Below the pieces are notes generated by a model that was given only the letters and a program-made list of their open reading frames with translations, had not been told where the DNA came from and made no database searches. Source: Nipponacmea schrenckii (taxonomy: Eukaryota > Mollusca > Gastropoda > Lottiidae). From it: a DNA stretch of 64,000 nucleotides. Position 1 is the first letter of the stretch. The number at the start of each line of letters is the position of its first letter. The position numbers were made by a program, and so were the translations under genes. Below are positions 27,801 to 42,800 of the stretch, piece by piece. The stretch spans positions 7,702,208 to 7,766,207 of the forward strand of contig CM060203.1 of the NCBI GenBank assembly GCA_030562195.1, read 5' to 3'.

Positions 27801-30800
27801 CACTATAAAGTATATTATCCTGTCCGACATCATTTGATACAACATATGGTAAATTCATTACAACGCTTGGGTTTCTCAGCTACGGTAAGCTGACATTTTT
27901 CATTGTATTAAAATCATCATATACTCAGTAAACAGAATTACCAATTGATACTATTAGGTGACATTCTTTTCACATGTTTAATAGAGATCAGTGTGGTTGA
28001 AAGGTAACAAGTTACTATTCAACAGAAGGCACTGGCACTGGCACCCCTCATAGAAATGGATTATTCCTGCTGCTTTCTACCCACCAAAAGGTATTAAATA
28101 CAGTATAAAATCAGCGTGAAATATGATATGTAAGTTGAAAGATAATGGTGTAGTTATTTAAACATGTTTATTTTCAGTCTTCTATTGAATATCGTAAGTT
28201 AGCTGTAGATTTAGCTGAAGTTATTATTAAATGGGAACTACAGAGGATTAAAGAAGAACAAGAAACCAATGAGGTAAACTTCATTTAAATCTCCTAAAGA
28301 ACATAATGTATGATTTCTATAGAAGCAGGTTAAAAATTAACGAGGTCTTTATTTATACCTTCATGCACTTTTTTGGCAACAATATAGGTAGATAAACAAT
28401 TTCAAGCTATAGATAATGAAAATTCTATTTATATTTGTTGTATTTATGTAATCTATTTGTTGTATTTGAATTGTTGTCATTGTATTTATGTAATCTATTT
28501 GTTGTATTTGAATTTTTGTCATTGTATTTATGTAATCTATTTGTTGTATTTGAATTGTTGTCATTGTATTTATGTAATCTATTTGTTGTATTTGAATTGT
28601 TGTCATTGTATTTATGTAATCTATTTGTTGTATTTGAATTGTTGTCATTGTATTTATGTAATGTATTTGTTGTATTTGTATTTGTTGTCATTGTATTTAT
28701 GTAATGTATTTGTTGTATTTGAATTGTTGTCATTGTATTTATGTAATGTATTTGTTGTATTTGAATTGTTGTCATTGTATTTATGTAATTTATTTGTTGT
28801 ATTTGAATTGTTGTCATTGTATTTATGTAATCTATTTGTTGTATTTGAATTGTTGTCATTGTATTTATGTAATGTATTTGTTGTATTTGTATTTGTTGTC
28901 ATTGTATTTATGTAATCTATTTGTTGTATTTGAATTGTTGTCAGTGTATTTATGTAATGTATTTGTTGTATTTGAATTGTTGTCATTGTATTTATTTAAT
29001 CTATTTGTTGTATTTGAATTGTTGTCATTGTATTTATGTAATCTATTTGTTGTATTTGAATTGTTGTCATTGTATTTATGTAATGTATTTGTTGTCATTG
29101 TATTTATGTAATCTATTTGTTGTATTTGAATTGTTGTCATGGTATTTATGTATTGTATTTGTATTTGAATTGTTGTCATTGTATAAGTATTATATTTTGT
29201 AGACGGGTGATATTGATGTAACACAAACAGTTATAATCAACCAGTCAGTTAAACGTACAGCATCAGTTGATTCACCACAAGATCCTAAAAGAGTTCGTCA
29301 TACATCTGGTATTGCTGATAGTCCTCATGTAAGATACTTGTCTTTATATTATAGTAGTAAATCCTAAGGGCAGATATAAGATAAATTATGTACCATATAG
29401 TGTTATTTAAGGGGCATTCTGACTTTTTAAGTAGTTTGCTTGAATTTAGGAACACTGTTTACTGTGTATATGAAATATTTATTTTAAATAAAAAAAATTT
29501 CATGTAGTAAATATTTAGACTACTTAAAATGTTAATGCATATTCTCAAAGTATTTTTTGTTTTGTTTTCTAGAGTCAAAGATCATCCTCAGATTTAAACA
29601 AACCTATAGATAAAATATATTGCGATGGTGTGGTCAATTTCTTACTACGTATAGCTTGTCAAGTCAACGAAGCCTCCGTGACGATAGGCTCGGCTGGTGA
29701 ATTATTATCCAAGAGATGTATTCAATATCTTAAAAATGTTTTACGTCCTGAAGTTTGGCCCAATGTAGATTTAAAATTAAATTGGTTTGATAAATTGTTA
29801 ACCACTGTAGAAAATCAACAACCAAATTTTGCCAATATCTGTACAGCCTTGGAACTTTTAACATTTCTGCTCTCCATATTGGTAAGATTTTATAGTTTGT
29901 GTATTGCAGTTAAAAACATTGATAATGATTTGAGGGTTGGCTGTTACACAGTGTTTTGGAATATTGATGTCATTCGCTTAATGTCAAATAAATTGTTTCT
30001 TTAGTTTTAATCTATGTGATAAGTGTTATATTATATTATGTTTATTATGTTTTTTAGAAAAAAGAAACCATATTATCAAGTTTTAAACCATTACAAAGAG
30101 GTATAGCAGCCTGTATGACATGTCCTAATGCTAAAGTGATTCGTACTGTACATGGTTTATTGTCACGATTAATGAGTCATTTCCCTACTGAACCAGTCAC
30201 ATCTAACGTTGCTTCTAAATATGATGAACTAGAATGTTTATATGGTTGTGTATGTAAAGTGGTGTATGAAGGTTTAACAAATTATGAAAAGTTAGTATAT
30301 GGTATAATCAGTTCTCTGTTTTTACTTTTAGCAGATAAATCAAAATTAAAAAGAATAACATATTAAAGGCTATCAGACTTTTTCTTTGGTTCTGTCAAAC
30401 AGGAGGTTCTAACCTTGATTGGCATGTGAAAGTTTGTAAAATAGTACAATTATTAAAGATTTGACCGAGGATAGGATGATAAAGAGTATGTTGTTCCCTA
30501 AGTTGATATCCTTGTAGAAAATGGTTATTTCTTTCCTTTCTTACTTTTTTTACTTTTTGATAAAGACTTGTTGGTTATATTTTAGACAGTCAAGTGGTCT
30601 ACCATCACAATTATTCAGTACATTGATGATATTGAAAGCTGCTTGCCTACATAATCAATGTTACATAGATAGATTGATCACTACTTTTATGAAAGTTCTT
30701 CACAAAATGGCCAGAGAACATTTAACCCCATCTACTCCAGAAACAAGTCCTGGTAAATATTCTTTATATATTTCCAATATATCTAAGGGAATGCAATTAA

Positions 30801-33800
30801 TTCAAAATTCATGCAAATTAGCTTTTTGAAAGATGTCCACCAAAGTTGTGGTAGCCATTTTTTGTTTTTTTTCTGCTGTACAGTAATGTTTAGATACAAG
30901 CAGACAGGTGTTAATAGTGGTCGTTTTTTTTAGTATGATGATTCTCTGTGATGGATAACAACTGTATTTTTTATATTCGACAGCTGTAGCCAGTGAGCTG
31001 TTGATACTAAGCTTAGATTTAGTGAAGAATCGTGTTGGTGTAATGAGCATAGAAATGAGGAAGAGTTTTATTGGTCAGATATTGGTTGGACTAATTGAAA
31101 AAACACCAGACGCTAAAGTTGTCAAAGCTATTACCAAAATGGTGGAGGATTGGATCAAAATAAAGGTATATAACTAAGGATTTAATTTTCATCATTGCTT
31201 ACCCTGTGTATAGATGATATGATGGGATTATACCAGATTTATCTGAAAATTAAAGAACCACAGAAACAAAAATGTCAAAACAATGGACTCAAATTCTATT
31301 GAAAGCAATGTTTGTACTCAGTTTCACTGGAGATTCTTAGGATTGGAACCCTTACAGTCAGTTACTGTTAGTCACAAGGGTGACCTACTCATAGATATCA
31401 GGCCCGTTTACAATGAGGATTCAGGACGTTTAATATCTACTAGCAAGTCCTTAGTCAGTGTCTTGGCAATGATCTTTCCCAGATTATCTTAAAGCATGGT
31501 TAACCGATTTGATAAATGAGAAATGATGAATTTACACTAATAAGAAAATAATATTTTTTTCATGATAAATTGTTTGTATTATTCAGACTCAAATTCAGAT
31601 TAACCAGTCACCATCTATAAGGGAAAAAGCTATTTTACTGATGAAATTGATGCAGAATGTAGAGAAAAGATTCCCAGATGATTCTGACTTAAATGGCCAG
31701 TTTTTAGACTTAGTCAACTATATATACAGGTAATTGTCAGAATATCAAATTGATATGTCTGAGTTTACAGACATTATTTCCTATATTTTCAAAATTTGTA
31801 AGTTTTCTTACAAATACTTTTCTGCAACACGGTTTCAATTTGATTTGTCCGATATATTGAATAAAAAAAAAATTCAAAGTATAAGTATTTTTATTCCAGA
31901 GATGAAACATTAAGTGGTAGTGAGTTAACATCTAAATTAGAATCAGCTTTTTTAGCAGGATTAAGATGTAACCAACCAGCCATTAGACAGAAATTTGTTG
32001 AGGTGATTATTTTTTGTATATTGAATGCTTCTTAATCAAGAGGGCCCTGGCTTCCTGGCACCAGTTTGATTTTACCACAGTCATGATCATTAAAATAGAT
32101 CAAATATTACTCTGTTTCTAACTATAGGACAATGTTCTTTTATTTCTATCAGGTTTTTGAGAACAGTATGCCAAGAAAGATTTTTGATAGATTGTTATAT
32201 ATAACGTGTTCACAGAATTGGGAAGCCATGGGATCACACTTTTGGCTTAAACAATGTATTGAGGTGAGTATTTAAACAATTAGGTATATCTAGTGGTAAT
32301 TAAACTGATTTTTCAAATGGTATTTCCACTGACATTTCAAATGTTATTTCCACTGATATTTCAAATGGTATTTCCACTGACATTTCAAATGGTATTTCCA
32401 CTGATATTTCAAATGGTATTTTGACTGATATTTCAAATGGTATTTCCACTGATATTTCAAATAGTATTTCCAATGAAATTTCAAATGGTATTTTCACTGA
32501 CATTTCAAATGGTATTCTTTATATGGCATTTAGTAATTGGTGGTATGATAATAATAACTAAGTTTTATGGAATAACAATTACTGAGTTTATTTATTTTTG
32601 CGACGTTTCAACAAGTGTCCTCTTGTCGTTATCAAGCAGGAAAATGAATATGGTATTTCCACTGACATTTCAAATGGTATTTCCACTGATATTTCAAATG
32701 GTATTCCTCTGATATTTCATTTTGGTATTTCCACTGACATTTCAACTTTTAGTTCCATTGATATTTCATTTGGTATTTTCACTGAAATTTCAATTGGTAT
32801 TTCAACTGAAATTTTAATTGGGATTTCCACTAATATTTTAAATTGGATTTCCACTGATATTTCAAATGGTATTTCATTGCATTTTCAAATGATATTTCCA
32901 TTGATATTTCAATTGGTATTTCCACTGATATGTCATTTGTTATTTTCACTGATATTTCAATTGGTATCCACTGATGTTTCAAATGGTATTTCCACTGATA
33001 TTTCAATGGTATTTCCACTGACATTTCAATGGTACTTCCACTGATATTTCTATGGTATTTCCACTAGTATTTACACAGATATTTCCACTGATAAATACTC
33101 TGATAAAATTCATCTATTTACACTGATATTTCTACCATGTATTTTGGTATTTCTACTGTTAAGTGTAGAGACATCACTGTCAATTGGCCATGTAGTCATT
33201 GTAAGATGCCAAATGTATTAGCTGAAGCTCTGACAGCTTCAGAATGTTGCTCTCTAATGTTACTTTTTATTTCTCAGTTGTTGATAACAGTAGCAGTCAA
33301 TGGTTTATCTATACAGTCTTCATCACCTATGAATTTACTGCCGTCTGCTAATTCTGTAGTCAATATGGCCGACAGTCAGGATAAAGCTATATTTGCTAAT
33401 ATAACACATTTAAAAGAAGAACCAATGGATGTAGAGTCCGTAGATTCTAATAAAGAGGAGGTAAATATATTTGAATTAATTTCAACTCAGGAGTACTTTC
33501 ATTTATGCATTACAATGGGGTTACGTTTTTAAAAAGCAGTATGGTTTTAAAAATTTCCTAATTTCGTGGTCGAGAGATTTGTCCATGAATCAGTTGTTAT
33601 CTTATCGTTTGTTTCTATTTTTAGGATGACATTGATATGGAATTGACTGGTGTATCATCAGACGAAGTTTTAAGTAAAGAAAATGATAAGAAAGATTATG
33701 GTGATCCCAAACAGTCTTTACAAACTCAATTACAACGACAAGCTAAATTTTTGGAGAATTGTCGTGAGGTCAAGGTTAGTTTTATTGATGTACTAAATTG

Positions 33801-36800
33801 TATAACATAGCTACATCATTTACGGCACAATTATTTTGTAGTCTAAACCCTTATTACTAAATATATCAATGCAGCATATGTTGATTAAGGCGGTATTGAA
33901 ATGAATGCGAATTTCTCATTTTTGAAACAACAACCGTATAAGTAAACAATCCACCTAAATCTGCCTAAATTAAACTTGATTAATTGCACCATGGTCTTAT
34001 TTGTTTAGAATATTGTTGTAAAATTAAAGTTGAAAAGTAGAGATTGTAAATATTAATTTCAGACATTACAGTATCTAAATGCCTTGTCTCAGCTCTGTCA
34101 TCAAAATACACATTTATCACATATAACCTGGTTAGAATTGTTCCCTCGTATCTGGAAAATATTGACTGAAAAACAACAACAGGTATGTATATATATAACA
34201 GTCTTAATAGGGGTCACTCAATTGGTGAATTCTGCCTGTTCTGGAATCAATGGGACACTGAATAAAATAAACTATTACTAATTCTTATCAACCCATCAGC
34301 AAGTATTAGATATATAATTTATCTCCCTTATTTATACATAAATCAGTTTAAGAAAATGATGTTAATGCATGTATATGCTAGAAAAATCTTTTTATGAAGT
34401 CTTGTTTGTCTTTATTTCAACAGACTTTAAGCAGTGAATTGGTAGCATTTCTATGTAGTGGGAGTCATGGTGTTCAGAAAGAATGTCAACCCAGTTCAGT
34501 CCATACATTTGTTGAAGGTTTATCATCTTGTGTTCCCACAATATCCATTAGACCTTGTGTTTTAAAGGTAGGTTATTGAAGGTTTATTATATTGTGTTTT
34601 AAGGTAGATTATTGTATTTAAATTGTCCTGTGTTTTAAAGGTAAGTTTTTGAAGGTTTTTCAACTGGTGTTTTAACCGTAGATTATAGGTTTTTCAGCCT
34701 GTGTTTTAACGGTAGTTTATAGGTTTTTCAGCATGTGTTTTAACGGTAGGTTAGAGGTTTTTCAGCCTGTGTTTTAACGGTAGGTTATAGGTTTTTCAGC
34801 CTGTGTTTTAACGGTAGGTTATAGGTTTTTCAACATGTGTTTTAACGGTAGGTTATAGGTTTTTCAGCCTGTGTTTTAACGGTAGGTTATAGGTTTTTCA
34901 GCCTGTGTTTTAACGGTAGGTTAGAGGTTTTTCAGCCTGTGTTTTAATGGTAGGTTATATGTTTTTCAACCTGTGTTTTAACAGTAAGTTAGAGGTTTTT
35001 CAGCCTGTGTTTTAACTGTAGGTTATAGATTTTTCAACATGTGTTTTAACAGTAGGTTATAGGTTTTTCAGCCTGAGTTTTAACGGTAGGTTATAGGTTT
35101 TTCAGCCTGTGTTTTAATTGTAGGTTATAGGTTTTTCAGCCTGTGTTTTAATGGTAGGTTATAGGTTTTTCAGCCTGTGTTTTAATGGTAGGTTATAGGT
35201 TTTTCAACCTGTGTTTTAACTGTAGGTTAGAGGTTTTTCAACCTGTGTTTTAACTGTAGGTTAGAGGTTTTTCAGCCTGTATTTTAACTGTGGGTTACAG
35301 TAGTTTTATCATCCTGTATTTATAAAGGTAGGTTATAGAAGGTTTATTATATTGTGTTTTAAAGGTAGGTTATGGAAGGTTTTTTAGCCTCATTGCACCC
35401 TGCATGGTGTTGCCCTCTTCATTAGTCCATTAGGTGCAGAAAATAGGACATCAAACTCCATTTATTTCACTTCATTTTTCTAAAATATCAAGTGGATATT
35501 ACTACCTCTTGGGGCATATTCCATGTATTCTCAAGAAAAGTTTTATTATTTTTCAGTATTTGGGAAAAACTCATAATTTATGGCACAGAGCGTGTTTACA
35601 ATTAGAACAGATGACAATAGAAAATGGACCATTAACACAGTTAAAGACTAGACCTGTCAGTGAATATGAGTTTGAACCAACTTCCAATCAGCACCAGGTA
35701 TTGTTTTATATATATATCTAACTGTCCTTCAGTCAATCTGTTCCTTCACTGTTCAACGCTATGTTTTCACTTATTGTTTGTCACCTTCAGTTTGACTTCT
35801 TGTTTGGAATTCAAATAGATGTACATGGAAAAAGTATCTAGTAGTAAGTAAAGTTCCATAGATGGAAAACAAACAAAAAGAAAGCTAATAATGCTGCTAT
35901 TCTGGTAGAATTCTCTTTACACACTGCATAATGTTGTCCTTCTTCATTAGACCATTATATGTGCAAAATTCCATTCATTTCATTTCCATGGCTGTTTGGA
36001 ATCAATTCCTTTATGTGACATATGTTTGTATTTCTATGTTTATTTACAGGAAACTCTTGATGCTCTGTGTGATTTATATTCACTGTTAAAAGAAGAAGAT
36101 ATGTGGACTGGACTCTGGCAGAAACGATCTAAATACCCTGATACCAATACAGCACTAGCTTACAAACAACATGGTTTCTATGAACAAGCTCAAGCTGCCT
36201 TTGAAACTGTAAGTATATTTTATTCTTAAGTCTTTGTTCTTGTTACAGGGCAGATTCTCTCAGCTTTATATGGAACATGTTGCAAATTGTATATTGATAT
36301 TATCAGGCTATGGGTAAAGCAAGACAAGATTTAAACTCTGATTCTGTATATGATAAATTGTATATTATAAATTATATGTTATTATTGGGTAAAGCTAGAC
36401 AAGATGTTATATATGATAAATTGTATATGATTTAAACTCTGATTCTGTATATGATAAATTGTATATTATAAATTATATGTTATTATTGGGTAAAGCTAGA
36501 CAAAAAAATAAATTGTAATATTTAACTCGTTTTTTATATATAAATGTATATAAAATGTTATATTGGGTAAAGCTAGACAAGATGTTATATATGATAAATT
36601 GTATATTAATATTATCAGGCTATGGGTAAAGCTAGACAAGATGTTATATATGATAAATTGTATATGATTTAAACTCTGTTTTTGTATATGATAAATTGTA
36701 TATTATAAATTATATGTTATTATTGGGTAAAGCTAGACAAGATGTTATATATGATAAATTGTATATTAATATTATCAGGCTATGGGTAAAGCTAGACAAG

Positions 36801-39800
36801 ATTTAAACTCTAACCCGTTATCACCAGGTGTTGTACCAGAATTTAGACTATGGGAAGAACAATGGATTAAGTAAGTAAAATTCTAACAGTCATATTGGTA
36901 TTGAGAGCAGCAAAACTATACAATTTTAACCTGGTTTATTTGTAGTTTGTTTAGACGCTTTCTGCATGACAGCTAAGAACATCACTGGCTAGTTTTGAAC
37001 CTAATGGAACCTTTTGTATCTGACCCCGAGATATAGGACCAGCTGTAACAATACAGACTATGATAAAGAGTTTGAATTAATGTTAAGTATTTAGTCCTAT
37101 CTATTTGGCGAAGACATGATAGTATTTATTATCTATTGCATTCCAGATGTTCTAAGGAATTAAACCAATGGAATCATCTATTAGAATATTCCAAATCTAA
37201 GGAGAACAATAATCCACATCTAGTACTGGAATGTGCTTGGAGAGTTCCAGACTGGAATCTAATGAAAACAGCTCATGCTAAGGTTTGTTATTTGTGTCGA
37301 CAGGTTGCCTAGTTACTTAGTCTCAAAATTCATGTTTGTTTGTGATTCTTAATGAAATGTTTCCTTAAAAAATTAATAAATTTTGTTAAGAACTCCTCTA
37401 GATTCACATATTTTGTAAAATAAAACGTATTTGAAACCAAAGTAGTAGTCTACTACTGTATCAATAATGCCATAATGTACACAGCACTGGATGCCATACC
37501 TCAACTATTAACATAATTATACTTGATATTTATACAGGTGGAGTTGACCTGTCCTAAAGATATGATATGGAAAGTGAATCTGTATAGAGGATATATAGCT
37601 ATCTGTCATCCTGAAGATAACCACATTAATATGGTAATGGTGGGTTGATTTTTCTTAAGTTTTGGCTTTTGAGCTTGAGTCTCTCTGCAAGAGTGATGCT
37701 TGCTTGCCAATCTGGCAATCCTGGATTTGATTCTGGCATGGGTCAAAGTTATACATTTGACAATTCAGAATAGAATCTTGCTTACTGTTTCTCTATGATT
37801 AAATAATTAAAACATATCATGAAAGGTTGATATGAACAGTTTTATGTCCGTGTGGTCTTGTATTTTTATTTATACCACTATTCTTGTCATGTTTTAATCT
37901 TGAATACATATTAGTTTAAATAATTGTTCCTTATAAACATATAGAAATTATTATAAAGAGTATCCTTTTCTTTCTGTGTACAGATTGAACGTCTGGTCGA
38001 GTTTGCAAGTAATTATGCAATTAAAGAATGGAGAAGATTACCCAGTGTAGTTTCTAATATACATATACCATTGCTACAAGTAAGTTTAATATACATATAC
38101 CATTGCTACAAGTAAGTTTTATATACATATACCATTGCTACAAGTAAGTTTAATATACATATACCATTGCTACAAGTAAGTTTAATACACACATACCATT
38201 GCTACAAGTAAGTTTTATATACACATACCATTGCTACAAGTAAGTTTAATACACATATACTATTGATTCAAGTAAATTGTATATACATATGCCATTGCTA
38301 CAAGTAAGGTTTATATACATATGCCATTGCTACAAGTAATTTTTATGTGCATATACCATTGCTACAAGTAAGTTTAATATACACATACCATTGCTACAAG
38401 TAAGTTTTATATACATATCATTGCTCAAGTAATTTTATCATAACCATTGCTACAAGTAAGTTTAATATCAATACCATTGCTAAAAGTAAGTTTAATACAC
38501 ATATACTATTGATTCAAGTAAATTTTATATACATATACCATTGCTACAAGTAAATTTTATAACATAAACCATTGCTACAAGTAAGTTTCATATGCATATA
38601 CCATTGCTACAAGTAAGTTTTATATACATATGCCATTGCTACAAGTAAGGTTTATATACATATGCCATTGCTACAAGTAATTTTTATGTGCATATATCAT
38701 TGCTACAAGTAATTTTTATGTGCATATATCATTGCTACAAGTAAGTTTAATACACATATACCATTGCTACAAGTAAGTTTAATACACATATATACTATTA
38801 AAACCAGTAAATTTTACATTCCCCAATCCATTTTTTTTTTCATTTCATGGGATATGTTTTAAGTTTTAAAGCATATGTATATTATTTCTCTGACTTACAG
38901 GCAGCTCAACAGATAATGGAATTACAGGAAGCAGCACAGATTAATCAGGGTTTACAGCCTGGCAATATAACTCGTAGTTCTAGTGTACATGATATGAAAG
39001 CTATTGTTAAAACATGGAAGTAAGGTTTCATTTAGTTATATTCTATATAACAATAAATAATGACTTGTGAAAAGTGACATAAACCTATCATCAAGTTGTA
39101 ATTGCATTCAAGATTCCCCTCCATTACTATAAGTATATCAAAATCATTTACACATATTTCATTTAATGGATTTGAAAATGAATGTGATACAGTTCTGCTG
39201 TAGGAAACGTGGACAATTCATATTTGTTTATCAATGTTAAGCTTGAAAATTTAAACTCAAAAATCTTGTATTTGCAGGAATAGGTTACCAATGATATCGG
39301 ATGACATCTCACATTGGAGTGATATCTTTACATGGCGCCAGCATCATTTCCAGTTTATTAAAAATCATTATGATACCAATCCTACACCAGATACTGTAAG
39401 TTTTCAAAGAGAAAGCTAATGCTGCTGTTTTGGCAAAAAAATTATCAATGCACAATACATTGTGTTGCCCATTTTCATAAGCCCATTAGGTACAGAACAG
39501 TAGGATGTAAATTCATTTAAGTTTTTGTTCCATAAAGCTGTGATAATAGACTACAACTTGAAACTTTAGCATTTATAGATGGATATTTTGGTGACTCCAT
39601 TATCGCTGATCTTTTGTAATTTGAAGATTTTCAAGATAGACTTGTAGTCATTGTATGTGTATTATTGATGTTAAAACTTGTATTGTAGACTATTAATACT
39701 AGTAGTAACAGTATGTTGGGAATACATGCCTCCGCTCAAGCTATCATACATTTTGGTAAAATAGCTAGGAAGAATGGACTTACTGGTGTATGTTTGGATA

Positions 39801-42800
39801 CTTTGAATAGGTTTGTTATATTTTATATTTCAAAAAAAGAGGTTCATGTGTCCTTTAAATAACTCACATAGCCATTTAAATGTTTTTTTTATGGAATTTG
39901 GAGCATGAAATTCATGAATTTAGAGGCTTTGAAAAATTTTTAGTGTACCTGCTTATATTACTTTGAGTAAGCCAATGCTACATATTGCATATCATATTCC
40001 GTTTTCATGTCATTTGACTTTTAATCCTTTTCAGAATACATACTATACCTAGTGTACCGATAGTGGACTGTTTTCAGAAAATTCGTCAACAAGTGAAATG
40101 TTATTTACAGATGGCTGGTGTAATGGGAAAGAGTGAACTACAAGAGGTTTGTGTTAAAACCTAATCCGTCTGCTAATTTTGGCATGTCAAAGCCTGACAT
40201 ATGAACAAGGCAGTTCTCTAAATGTCTGCTATTTATCAGATAAATCAATGTACGTATACATGAAGTAAGTTGGTAAAAATTGAAATGGTAATGAATTATG
40301 ATTTATTTACAGGGTTTAGAAGTGATTGAGTCAACCAATCTAAGATATTTCACTAAGGAGATGCAAGCTGAATTTTATGCTTTAAAAGGAATGTTTTTAG
40401 CTCAGATCAATCGTTCAGATGATGCTAATAAAGCTTTCTCTGCTGCTGTACAGATGCATGATACATTAGTTAGAGCCTGGGCATTGTGGGGAGACTATTT
40501 AGAAAATATTTTCTCCAGAGACAAGTAAGTTTTTTTTTCTGTATTTGTTGCATCTGAAATAAATGGGAAGTTGGAAATTTTCTTGGATCAAAAAAGTTTG
40601 ATCATAGTTGATAGAAATGAGAAAAGGTATTTCTAAGTGGTAGACTCAGGTGATTCTGTTTCCAGACTCATTTTCAAGGATATAAATTCTTCTGGTATTA
40701 TGATGCCATCGGTTATAACTATCAGGTCAAATAGATGTCAAAGAAACCTTACATGCCTATTTCAAGATGAATTTAGATAACAAAGTTTATTTCAATTCAC
40801 TCTCTAAAGTCTAACTGTGATAACCAAGTAAAATTGTTATCGATGTAGGAATGTACAACAAGGAGAGTATGCTATAACTTGTTATCTACATGCCTGTCGA
40901 CACCAGAATGAAGGCAAGTCAAGGAAGTATTTAGCCCGTGTGTTATGGTTGCTGACCTACGATGATGAGAAATTAACATTAGCCAATGCTGTAGACAAAC
41001 ATTGTGTTGGTGTACCCCCTATACAGTGGTTGCCATGGTAAGTATATATATATATATTCTGGCAAGTGTAATATTGTACTCCTTTTTCCGCCATTTTGAA
41101 TTCTGTCTTCACCTTTTTCTTTCCAAAACTGATGATTTTCAAGTTCACTAGCTTTTCACACACCAACCAAGATGATATCGTATGACAACCAATTGTTTAA
41201 CGACAACCAACCATATCATTTCAATTCTTAAATCAACTAAACACAATAAAAGCATAATGACTATCACGCTTGGCTCATGTATTAATGCTTTGTTTTAAAT
41301 AGGATACCCCAGTTACTAACGTGTTTAGTAAGAAATGAAGGAAGGTTGATAATGAATTTATTAAGTCAAGTTGGTAGAATGTATCCACAAGCTGTGTATT
41401 TCCCTATAAGAACTTTATATTTAACATTGAAGATTGAACAACGTGAGCGTTGTAAGTAGTTTGGTATTTTACTGATAATTTTTGTCCTTGCAATTTGTCC
41501 TTTTCAAAACGAGGGTTTGACTTGGAATGATTTCTCAACCAATGTGATTTATTGAAACAGAATATGGTACCAAAGAGATTTTGAAGATGTCTAAATGTTA
41601 TATTTTAGACTTTAAGCTATTGAAATAAAATAAAGACCAGAGTCACTGCTATCCTGGAAAATTTTGCCCAGAGCACACAGCATGGCATAACAAATCTCCT
41701 TTACTGCAATCGGGAGCAATAAAATAAAAGTTAATTTTCTTTAACAGATAAAAGTGGTGGAAGTGAGTTATCAGTTGGTGGAACAGTCAGTCGTTCATTA
41801 TCAACTACCACTTTATCTACTGAACCAACAACACCAGACCCTATTACACCAACAGCTACAACTACAACACCCTCAGTACCAACAGCATCAACACCAACTA
41901 CTTCAGGTAAAGATAGTTCTAGCTATAATACTCATCTGGATATTTTGTTTCATATTTTTCAAGAGGTTTTTCCTGGGTCAACCTAGATCTGATAAAATTG
42001 TTTCGCTTTTCATGTTATGGGTCATATGATCTCTAGTCAATCAAATACTTATAATAATCTGTCTGAACATAATTTAATGAAGAATTTTGTCAGATCAATG
42101 ATGAGCAGTGTAGTTACCCAAGATAAAACACTTTCGATCCACAGATCTCACTGATATTGCATTATAATCTGCTACCTAGTTGATCTCAATAACTTATTAT
42201 GGATTATATATATTATAAATTTAGATGCAGCAAGTGGGAGTAAATCCAGTAATGTATCATCTGATGGTGGACCAATAAAAGCTCCAGCACCAATGTGGAG
42301 ATGTAGTAAAATAATGCATATGCAGAGAGATATGCATCCCACAATATTGTCATCATTGGAGGGCATAGTTGATCAGGTATAGTCGAGTTTCAGAAACTGT
42401 AGTTAATATTAATTTATGATAACATTAGTGTTCTAATCATCTGTGTGGTTAATCATTAAAATTAATATTTATCAAATGGATGAGACTGTATTTGCAGGTT
42501 TGAAATGTTAATTGAACTCTCCACTAACTTGGAGTAAGACTTAAGAGTATTAAAAACTTTTTCCCTTGTCAGTGATACAGATAGGAGGGAGGGGTAATAC
42601 TGGCATAAAATGTTACTGGTTGTACACATTATAGACTGTGTTTACATTCACATGAAAATGATCCTTCTGATTTGAATTTCCATTGTTGAAATGATATATT
42701 AGTCCCTAATAAATGAGCACCGTACGATATATAATTTACTTGTTAAAAAACAAAACTTATTAATTTTGATTTGTAGATGGTGTGGTTCAGAGAAAATTGG

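Noticed and set aside
28425..29224. Overlapping long frames on both strands
   Set aside because: By-products of the 42-bp tandem repeat in TRRAP intron 51.
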